A DNA stretch of 6,218 nt from Deltaproteobacteria bacterium (lineage in GTDB: Bacteria > Desulfobacterota > Desulfobacteria > Desulfobacterales > ETH-SRB1), in contig JAJSZO010000021.1 in the NCBI GenBank assembly GCA_030262795.1, forward strand, positions 1 to 6,218, written 5' to 3'. Shown piece by piece: positions 1-5,315 of the stretch. Each line of letters opens with the position of its first letter. Position 1 is the stretch's first letter. Under the pieces are notes generated by a model that was given only the letters and a program-made list of their open reading frames with translations, did not search any database and was not told the origin of the DNA. The translations under genes and the position numbers were made by a program.

Positions 1-256
1 CAAATCCCAAAAATATTGAAATAGCTCGCTATTCCTTCAACTTTTGTGATCTGAGATCAAACAAATTCGACCCAAATCTGTGCGCCTACTTGTGGAAGTT
101 ATTTCGTCCACATTCCTTAACAATACGATAAGATTTCTCGCTTCGCTCGAAATGACAGCTTTTGATAGTTTTCGCTCAAGCACTATCTATTAAAAAATAT
201 CAGATACCTTTGAAGAGGTCAAGAAGGATAAGGAACTCGTAAAAAATTAAAAAGAA
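1..256. other. AT-rich non-coding region with short inverted repeats
   Basis: I see no convincing gene here. The stretch holds several small inverted repeats: TTGAA-ATAGC pairing with GCTAT and TTCAA (16-40, with a 3-nt bulge, followed by CTTTT); the odd palindrome TGATCT-G-AGATCA (47-59); TGTGGA/TCCACA (91-112); and GATAGT/ACTATC (164-187). The first could be a weak terminator of a gene left of the window. The others have no clear role. The clustering suggests decayed repeat sequence rather than a regulated leader. Confidence 0.5.
130..157. repeat. Dispersed intergenic repeat motif (CTCGCTTCGCTCGAAATGAC type)
   Basis: The core TCTCGCTTCGCTCGAAATGA is of a kind I recall as a frequent intergenic repeat in environmental proteobacterial genomes ('...TCGCTTCGCTCGAAATGACA'). 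It contains the mirror-symmetric CTCGCTTCGCTC. Only one copy occurs in this window, so its repeat nature rests on recollection and not on anything visible here. A genome-wide count of the core would settle it. Confidence 0.4.
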
Positions 257-285
257 TTGACAGTGATTATTAAATTTGTTAGAAT
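257..285 (+). promoter_or_regulatory. Sigma70-type promoter of the tRNA-Lys gene
   Basis: A perfect -35 box TTGACA (257-262) is followed after a 17-bp AT-rich spacer by TAGAAT (280-285, five of six matches to TATAAT). Transcription would start near 292, about 22 bp before the mature tRNA 5' end, which suits a short tRNA leader. I see no convincing terminator between the tRNA and the gene at 512, so this promoter may also feed the operon behind it. Confidence 0.8.
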
Positions 286-313
286 TTTTTTTGGTTGTTC
301 ATTTAGAAACAAG

Positions 314-390
314 GGGCCGTTAGCTCAACCAGGCAGAGCACCTGACTCTTAATCAGTAGGTTGAAGGTTCGATTCCTTCACGGCCCACCA
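314..390 (+). tRNA. trnK: tRNA-Lys (anticodon CUU)
   Basis: This is a complete 77-nt cloverleaf. The acceptor stem GGGCCGT (314-320) pairs with ACGGCCC. The D stem is GCTC/GAGC. The anticodon loop CTCTTAA (346-352) carries CTT at 348-350, which reads the Lys codon AAG. The T arm is GAAGG-TTCGATT-CCTTC, and CCA is encoded (388-390). The outermost anticodon-stem pair (C341 against T357) is mismatched, a minor oddity. The gene has its own promoter just upstream and is the only RNA gene in the window. Its 3' end is intact, and tRNA 3' ends are common integration sites. Confidence 0.96.
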
Positions 391-511
391 TCAAAATCCA
401 CAGTCTCCGCATTTGAACGCATATCCTGGCGCAACCCTGAATGCAATGCTGGCGATCTCCTACTCTTATCATTTTTTACATCCTTTATTTTTTGAGTGAG
501 ATATAAAAACA

Positions 512-1351
512 ATGAATGAAGAATCTTTTTTACAAAATACCGAGGAAGAATTGAACGGGATATTCCGTCCATTCCAGCAGGAGTTAAAACGCGGTCAACG
601 CCTCGCTGATTTTTTAAAACAGTGTATCCGCTGTGCAACGCGAGATGATTTTCTTCAGTTAGACGAACTGCTTCGTACAAAAAAGGCTGAAAATGTAGAA
701 CAGGAAGAGGCATTAATTGACTGCAAACCTGTCTTTGACAGCTTGCGGGAATACACCAGGGAACAGGTGGAAAGATACCGGCTGCAATTTATCGAAGACT
801 TTGGCCGGCTGGCAGAAGAAGCCGGACTGCCTGTTAAAATGGATTTTCCCCGCTTTAGCGTACTTGAAGGCATTGACGGAAAGATTGTTTTCAGCAAACG
901 TATTACGACTATCAACAAGAAGACACTGAAATCCATTGATCCCCGTCGTATCGTCACTGCTGCCCTTCGTGTAAAAAAACAACTCTATGACCGGCCATTT
1001 GATCCTCAAAAATTTATTGACAGTCTCTACGAGACGTATGCCAAAATCAGCAAGATGGATAATATTTCACAGGGAAATCCGGTTCCCATTCTACGGTTTT
1101 ATCTGGAATATGTGATTTCCCTGCAAAGTAAAACGTTTTTTACCAATATGGATAAGGCCAAATTCCGGGGCTACAGTCTGGAACAGTTTGGCGTGGATAT
1201 ATGGCGTTATTTCAAGGCCGGTATCGGCGGGGCTTCGAACGGCAAGAAGTTGAGCCTGGATCCGGGGCGTAATTATTTCCTCTGGCTTATTGACAGCAAT
1301 GGCGAACCTCGGCAGATTTCCGGAATTTCATTTCTAAAGGATGAAACATGA
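512..1351 (+). CDS. Uncharacterised 279-aa protein, first gene of the ATPase operon
   Basis: I do not recognise this protein. It is predicted soluble, with no signal peptide or membrane segment. Residues 1-105 are highly charged and largely helical, with probable coiled-coil stretches (about 50-105). The middle (110-210) is basic and mixed. The C-terminal part (about 220-279) contains FGVDIWRYFKAG, PGRNYFLWLIDSNGEP and GISF, which looks like a small globular domain. No catalytic motif is evident. ATG 512 is the first start after an in-frame TGA (497-499), and the ribosome site is weak (GAGTGAG, 494-500). Its stop overlaps the start of the next gene (ATGA at 1348-1351), so it is translationally coupled to the first ATPase and is probably its partner. 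A structural or adaptor subunit is an inference from context. Coding status is supported by the coupling and by the length. Confidence 0.85.
   Translation: MNEESFLQNTEEELNGIFRPFQQELKRGQRLADFLKQCIRCATRDDFLQLDELLRTKKAENVEQEEALIDCKPVFDSLREYTREQVERYRLQFIEDFGRLAEEAGLPVKMDFPRFSVLEGIDGKIVFSKRITTINKKTLKSIDPRRIVTAALRVKKQLYDRPFDPQKFIDSLYETYAKISKMDNISQGNPVPILRFYLEYVISLQSKTFFTNMDKAKFRGYSLEQFGVDIWRYFKAGIGGASNGKKLSLDPGRNYFLWLIDSNGEPRQISGISFLKDET
1336..1341 (+). promoter_or_regulatory. Ribosome binding site inside the first operon gene
   Basis: AAAGGA lies six bases before ATG 1348, within the last codons of the upstream gene. Together with the ATGA overlap it fixes the start of the first ATPase and indicates translational coupling. 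Confidence 0.75.
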
Positions 1352-2640
1352 TACCTGTGGAAGAGATTGATCAGTTAGAACCATTTCAGGCCAGATCAAT
1401 TATTGAAGAACTTCGAAAAGGGAGCGTGCCAGCCGACTATGTGCTTTTTTTTACTGTTGGCCGTGATAACTGGCTCACCTTTATTGAAGATGATCTAAAA
1501 AATTATATTGCCGAAGGCGGGGCCAAAGTCCGTTTTCTCAGTGGTGATTACGGTGACGGCAAAACTCATTTTATGTCAATAATTCGTCACCTTGCGCTGC
1601 AACAGGGGTTTGCCGTCTCTTTTGTCGTGTTGACACGAGAAGTGCCCATTCACAAATTCGAAGCTGTCTATCAATCTATTACGCGTCAGCTTCGCGGTCG
1701 TTTTGAAGGTATTGGAATTCGCAATCTCCTGAGCCAGTGGCTGGACAGCCTGGTTCAAAATGACAGCCCTTCTTCAATAGAGCAAATTGCTGATCTGGCT
1801 GAGATCTTACGCAATCTGCCGGGCATGAACGTAAATTTTGCCAATGCACTTGTGGCCCTGGCGCATAATCGTTTTTCGCCATTAATGGAAGAAGAACATA
1901 AAGAAGATCGCACTGCAAACAGGGAGATCATCTTCCACTGGTTTGAGGCAGGCAAAGCAACCAAACGGGAACTTAAGCCATTCGGAATTTTTGAAGTAGT
2001 GAACAAGGCCAACAGCAAGCAAATGCTGAATTCCCTGAATGCCTTTCTACGTTATATGGACTATAAAGGATTTATTCTGCTGTTAGATGAACTGGAGACG
2101 GTCATCGCTCAGTCCGCTTCAGTGCGCAATGCAGCTTACGAAAACGTGCGGCTGCTTATAGATAACACCGAACAGGCTGAGTATTTCCATATCTTTTTTT
2201 CCATCATCCCGGACGTATTGCTGTCTGAAAAGGGATTTAAATCCTACGATGCGTTATGGAGCCGTGTCCGGTCCATCGGCCAGCAGAAGCGTCTGAATTA
2301 TCGCGGGGTTTTGATTGATCTGCATCGAACACCGTTGAAATCCGGCGAGTTGATCAATCTGGGGCGGTCATTGTGTCGTATTCACGAGATATCTTATCGT
2401 TGGAACGCCGCAGAGTCTGTGACAGGTCAGCTTCTTGAGGATATTTGTAAAAATCAGGAAAAGATGGGGCTTTTGAGCGAGGTACGGCTTTTCGTCAAAC
2501 AGGTCATTCGAATTCTGGATATGGCTGAACAGGGCAAAGATCCGGCAGAAACACTTGATCTTACTGAGCATATCGTCTCCAGTCAGCAGGAAATGGAACA
2601 AGAGAAGATGGAACAACTTCAGCCCAGTTGGGATAAGTAA
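1348..2640 (+). CDS. P-loop ATPase, BrxD/DUF2791-like
   Basis: This 430-aa soluble ATPase resembles the BrxD/DUF2791 ATP-binding family found in BREX-type defence loci. The family-like N-terminus ARSIIEELRKGSVP (residues 15-28) precedes Walker A GDYGDGKT (66-73, K72). The segment TREVPIHKFEAVYQSI follows (97-112). Walker B is ILLLDELE (243-250, D247/E248), and just after it comes VRNAAY (259-264), a motif shared with the next gene. The C-terminal part (RSIGQQKRLNYRGVLIDLH onward) fits the family's helical tail. All nucleotide-binding residues are intact and the length is normal, so it should bind and hydrolyse ATP. It overlaps the upstream gene by 4 bp and is followed 3 bp later by a second ATPase of the same family. 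Defence is inferred from family membership; the partner and substrate are unknown. Confidence 0.9.
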   Translation: MIPVEEIDQLEPFQARSIIEELRKGSVPADYVLFFTVGRDNWLTFIEDDLKNYIAEGGAKVRFLSGDYGDGKTHFMSIIRHLALQQGFAVSFVVLTREVPIHKFEAVYQSITRQLRGRFEGIGIRNLLSQWLDSLVQNDSPSSIEQIADLAEILRNLPGMNVNFANALVALAHNRFSPLMEEEHKEDRTANREIIFHWFEAGKATKRELKPFGIFEVVNKANSKQMLNSLNAFLRYMDYKGFILLLDELETVIAQSASVRNAAYENVRLLIDNTEQAEYFHIFFSIIPDVLLSEKGFKSYDALWSRVRSIGQQKRLNYRGVLIDLHRTPLKSGELINLGRSLCRIHEISYRWNAAESVTGQLLEDICKNQEKMGLLSEVRLFVKQVIRILDMAEQGKDPAETLDLTEHIVSSQQEMEQEKMEQLQPSWDK

Positions 2641-2643
2641 CCA

Positions 2644-3882
2644 ATGGATAAGGCCAATTTTGTCCAGTTGCTGGAAAGCGCCGGCAATTTCAAACTCAGA
2701 CGGGCTGTGGAACGGTTGCGGGAGGGGCTTTTCGATCCCTTTGGTGTCAGGCTGTTAACTGCCAGTGAAACGCAATTAAACAGTATTTTTGACGGCGGCG
2801 TTAAAGCCCTGGAGAAAAATGAATCCACTCACCTTTGTGTCTGCGGCGCCTATGGCCAGGGCAAATCTCATAGCCTTACCTATATTCGTCAACTGGCTCT
2901 ATCACAGGGTTTTGTTACCAGTCAGATCAACCTTGATCCCAGGGAAATTCCGTTTTATGACTTCCGGCAGGTTTACCAGGCTCTGGTAAGTCAAATTTCT
3001 TTTCCGGATAGCGAGTCATCCCTGGTAAAATGGTGGAAAAACCTGACCGGCAAACAAAAAATATCCTGGAAAAATAATAGCACCGGGCCACTGGACATTA
3101 TCCCTGAATCTATGCCTCATTTTTTTAAAGCCGTTCTGGTAGCCATGGCGCAGGACAACATATTGCTTTCCAACCGGCAAAAAGAATTGAAAAAGCATAC
3201 TACATTCCGGCCCCGCGAGTTTCCCTGGCTCCTGGCCAACGCCCTGAACGGAAACAGCCTGCCTGTGTTTCGTCTCCGTCATGCCATGAAGTACCGACAG
3301 GTTCCATTTTACAAAGACGCATCCTTAGTCTGCAAAGGATGGAAGCCATATTTTGAGGCAATCTGCGGTCTGTCAGCCATGTTTCAAAAAACAGGGTTTA
3401 AAGGCTGGGTTCTGCTGTTTGATGAAGGTGAATCCATTGCTCAACTACGCGTCAACGTACGCCGCAAAAGCTACACTATTTTGAATCAATTCTTTTCGCC
3501 AGCCTCTCCCCTGCCCGGCCTCTATCCCATTTTCGCCTTTACCAACGACTTTTTTACGCAGGTTCAGGAGGAAGACTACGACAAGGTATATCTTCGCAGT
3601 GAACAGGAATTCCCCTATTTTGAAGAAAATTACGCTGAGTCCTGGCGCCATTTGAATATCTATCGTCTGCACGATCTCTCAAGCAAAGAATGGGAAACCA
3701 TGTCTGAAAAACTGATCCATTTCCACGCCAGGGCATATGACTGGAAACCGCCGGAAACCGAAATGCGGAAAGAGATAGCAACCATTCTGGCAGAAAAAGG
3801 TGATCGTGAAGCCCGGTTGAAAATAAAAGCCATGGTAAACCACCTGGATCTGGCCCATCAGAAAATAGTCCTATGCGGGTAA
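2644..3882 (+). CDS. Second P-loop ATPase, divergent BrxD/DUF2791-like paralogue
   Basis: This 412-aa protein follows the first ATPase after 3 bp and shares its plan. The N-terminal helix AVERLREGLFDP (21-32) is followed by Walker A GAYGQGKS (68-75, K74). IRQLALSQGF (81-90) is near-identical to the equivalent stretch of its neighbour, and DPREIPFYDFRQVYQAL follows (98-114). Walker B is VLLFDEGE (256-263, D260/E261), with VRRKSY (272-277) behind it and a sensor-1-like FAFTND (297-302). The two proteins are otherwise strongly diverged, especially around 115-250, so this is an old duplication or a paired subunit and not a recent copy. ATG 2644 is the first start after the upstream stop and has only a weak ribosome site, so coupled translation is likely. 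The protein appears full length. A heteromeric ring with its neighbour is inferred. Confidence 0.88.
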   Translation: MDKANFVQLLESAGNFKLRRAVERLREGLFDPFGVRLLTASETQLNSIFDGGVKALEKNESTHLCVCGAYGQGKSHSLTYIRQLALSQGFVTSQINLDPREIPFYDFRQVYQALVSQISFPDSESSLVKWWKNLTGKQKISWKNNSTGPLDIIPESMPHFFKAVLVAMAQDNILLSNRQKELKKHTTFRPREFPWLLANALNGNSLPVFRLRHAMKYRQVPFYKDASLVCKGWKPYFEAICGLSAMFQKTGFKGWVLLFDEGESIAQLRVNVRRKSYTILNQFFSPASPLPGLYPIFAFTNDFFTQVQEEDYDKVYLRSEQEFPYFEENYAESWRHLNIYRLHDLSSKEWETMSEKLIHFHARAYDWKPPETEMRKEIATILAEKGDREARLKIKAMVNHLDLAHQKIVLCG

Positions 3883-3963
3883 GCAAAAGCCAGCGCCCAA
3901 AATTCCAAAACTTTTAAGAGACAGCTCTTTAGCGCTTCACAAAAGTAATGTTATCCGGAAGTA

Positions 3964-3969
3964 TATAAT
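3964..3969 (+). promoter_or_regulatory. Possible -10 box upstream of the sensor gene
   Basis: A perfect TATAAT stands in the operon-sensor spacer. No good -35 sits at 16-18 bp; TTCACA (3936-3941) is 22 bp away, which is too far. If used, transcription would start near 3976, exactly at the first large hairpin, and give a structured 116-nt leader for the sensor gene. Confidence 0.35.
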
Positions 3970-3975
3970 TACTTG

Positions 3976-4000
3976 TTCCAGGCGGCTGCGCCGCCTGGAA
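3976..4000. repeat. Perfect GC-rich inverted repeat (11-bp stem, 3-nt loop)
   Basis: TTCCAGGCGGC (3976-3986) pairs completely with GCCGCCTGGAA (3990-4000) around the loop TGC. No T-run follows on either strand, so it is not a standard intrinsic terminator. It may be a REP-like or small mobile palindrome, or a structured leader or 3' end protecting the operon transcript. Confidence 0.75.
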
Positions 4001-4032
4001 TCGCGGTTCTGACTACGTCTATCACCGCGATT
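3999..4032. repeat. Second inverted repeat (9-bp stem, 16-nt loop)
   Basis: AATCGCGGT (3999-4007) pairs perfectly with ACCGCGATT (4024-4032). It begins within the last two bases of the preceding hairpin, so the two stems are directly stacked or mutually exclusive at their junction. Such paired palindromes are typical of REP/BIME-like units, but only one unit is seen here. Confidence 0.65.
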
Positions 4033-4060
4033 CGGCATGAAATACATACACTACAAACAA

Positions 4061-4076
4061 CGGCAAATGAATGCCG
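4061..4076 (+). other. Small hairpin just before the sensor ribosome site
   Basis: CGGCA (4061-4065) pairs with TGCCG (4072-4076) around AATGAA. It ends five bases before the AGGAG ribosome site. It could influence access to that site, but the stem is short and may be chance. Confidence 0.3.
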
Positions 4077-4081
4077 CTCTT

Positions 4082-4086
4082 AGGAG
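4082..4086 (+). promoter_or_regulatory. Ribosome binding site of the sensor gene
   Basis: AGGAG stands five bases before ATG 4092. It decides for that start over the in-frame ATG at 4071, which lies inside a small hairpin, has no ribosome site and would put MPLLGAQ ahead of the signal peptide. Confidence 0.85.
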
Positions 4087-4091
4087 CACAG

Positions 4092-5207
4092 ATGAAGAAA
4101 AAATCATTTTCATTGTGTAGTTCTATCCTGCTTCTGTTTACTTTGTTTACCCTATCTTTAGGGGCAGAAACAACATCTGACCCCCTAATAATTGCTAACT
4201 CGGCAACATGGCCACCTTTTTCTTTTCTTGATGACAACGGTCAACCTCAAGGATTGTTGATTGATTTGTGGAATGAATGGGCAAGAAAGAATAATTATGA
4301 TGTCGAATTTATGTTGGTGGATTGGAATGAAAGTCTTGAACTGATTCGTACAAAAGTGGCTGATATACATGCAGGACTATTTGAAACGGAAAATCGCAAA
4401 TCCTATATGGTTTTTTCAGATGAACTCTTTCAACTGACAGCACGTATATTTATTTCCAACCAATTACGTGCAGACAGTGTCGAGGAACTTAAGAAGCTTA
4501 ATCTTAAAGTTGGTGTTGTCAAAGGCAGTAAAGAAGAAGAATTTACTCGTTCTCATTTTCCGTACCTAAACTTGCGTTTATTTAATAATAATAAACAATT
4601 AGCGCAATCAGCAACTACTGGAAAAACTTCTGTATTTGTAGCAGATTATCCAACAGGAATGTATTATCTTCATCATTTCGGCATACCGGATAAGTTCAGA
4701 ATACTGGCAACACTTTATAGCCAGTCTCTTCATTCTGCAGTGAAAAAAGGTAATACCGAATTACTGACAATAGTAAACAATGGATTTCTACAAATCAATA
4801 AGAATGAAAAAGAAAGAATATTACAAAAGTGGATTAGAAGCGAAGAAGTCTTACCATCTTGGCTAATGCCTGCTTTGACAATTGGAGTTATTTGTATTTC
4901 AATATTCGGACTATCTCTTTATATTTATTTTCTGAGCAAGCATAAAAGGGATTTAGAAATTCAAGTGGCAAATCGAACAACAGAATTAATAGGAAAAAAT
5001 GTTGAGCTTGAAAAGGCAGTCAAGGAAATCAAACAATTGAGCGGTATGCTGCCTATTTGTGCATCCTGTAAAAAAATTCGAGATGACAAGGGATATTGGA
5101 AACAAATTGAAACATATATTAGTGAACATTCTGAAGCACAATTTAGCCATAGCATTTGTCCGGAATGTGCTCAGAAACTATATCCTGAGTTCTATACAAA
5201 AGTATAA
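4092..5207 (+). CDS. Periplasmic-binding-domain membrane sensor with C-terminal Cys4 module
   Basis: This 371-aa protein is probably anchored in the inner membrane. The signal peptide (1-25) has a KKK n-region, a Leu/Phe-rich core and cleavage near LGA-ET. Residues 32-250 form an SBP_bac_3-type ligand-binding domain, seen in ANSATWPPFSFLDDNGQPQG, GLLIDLW, the alternation around ADIHAGLF and the VGVVKGS hinge; such domains usually bind amino acids or other small polar solutes. A membrane span follows (about 257-283), then a coiled-coil linker (285-318). The tail (about 319-367) is LSGMLPICASCKKIRDDKGYW...SHSICPECAQKLYPEF, with C323/C326 and C357/C360 as a probable metal site. I recall this tail from the ends of many Desulfobacterota signalling proteins; its function is unknown to me. 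No kinase, GGDEF or methyl-accepting domain is present, so the output is unclear. Base composition is clearly more AT-rich than the operon upstream. Confidence 0.9.
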   Translation: MKKKSFSLCSSILLLFTLFTLSLGAETTSDPLIIANSATWPPFSFLDDNGQPQGLLIDLWNEWARKNNYDVEFMLVDWNESLELIRTKVADIHAGLFETENRKSYMVFSDELFQLTARIFISNQLRADSVEELKKLNLKVGVVKGSKEEEFTRSHFPYLNLRLFNNNKQLAQSATTGKTSVFVADYPTGMYYLHHFGIPDKFRILATLYSQSLHSAVKKGNTELLTIVNNGFLQINKNEKERILQKWIRSEEVLPSWLMPALTIGVICISIFGLSLYIYFLSKHKRDLEIQVANRTTELIGKNVELEKAVKEIKQLSGMLPICASCKKIRDDKGYWKQIETYISEHSEAQFSHSICPECAQKLYPEFYTKV

Positions 5208-5210
5208 TTT

Positions 5211-5315
5211 ATGCCGAACCAAGCGCTCCATCCAGGGCAAACGTACTTGGCTGGCGTTGGCCGTCGCTATGTCTTTTCTAATTGGTATTCTTTATTTCAT
5301 CTCCGTTCCTTATAG
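5211..5315 (+). other. Short 'NQALHP' reading frame, probable repeat or attC-like relic
   Basis: A 34-codon frame starts three bases after the sensor stop and begins MPNQALHPGQTY. I recall 'NKALHP/NQALHP' mini-proteins as spurious translations of integron attC-type or similar dispersed repeats (AACAAGGCGCTCCACC-like DNA). Here the DNA reads GAACCAAGCGCTCCATCCAG (5216-5235). It lacks a clear matching 3' half and a good GTTRRRY site. The frame overlaps the end of the minus-strand protease gene, and no ribosome site is visible. I do not call it a gene. Confidence 0.3.
5236..5262. other. Imperfect hairpin between convergent genes
   Basis: GGCAAACG (5236-5243) pairs with CGTTGGCC (5255-5262) at seven of eight positions around an 11-nt loop. 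It lies between the sensor stop and the protease stop but is not followed by a T-run on either strand, so a terminator role is only possible. Confidence 0.3.

Noticed and set aside
47..59. TGATCTGAGATCA as an FNR or CRP operator
   Set aside because: The half-site spacing does not fit TTGAT-N4-ATCAA or TGTGA-N6-TCACA, and no gene start lies nearby.
378..713. Minus-strand 111-codon frame overlapping the tRNA 3' end and the first operon gene
   Set aside because: It runs antisense through the tRNA and a well-supported gene, shows no motif or ribosome site, and looks like chance.
1348..3882. Complete BREX system
   Set aside because: Only BrxD-like ATPases are present; PglZ, methyltransferase, BrxC, BrxL and helicase are all missing from the window.
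3554..3886. Minus-strand 110-codon frame within the second ATPase gene
   Set aside because: It lies almost wholly antisense to a gene with clear family motifs and has no recognisable domain.
3916..3929. AAGAG/CTCTT hairpin as operon terminator
   Set aside because: The stem is only 5 bp and AT-rich, and it is followed by a T-run too short for a credible intrinsic terminator.
4071..4091. Upstream ATG start for the sensor (MPLLGAQ extension)
   Set aside because: It has no ribosome site and would spoil the signal peptide; ATG 4092 has AGGAG at ideal spacing.
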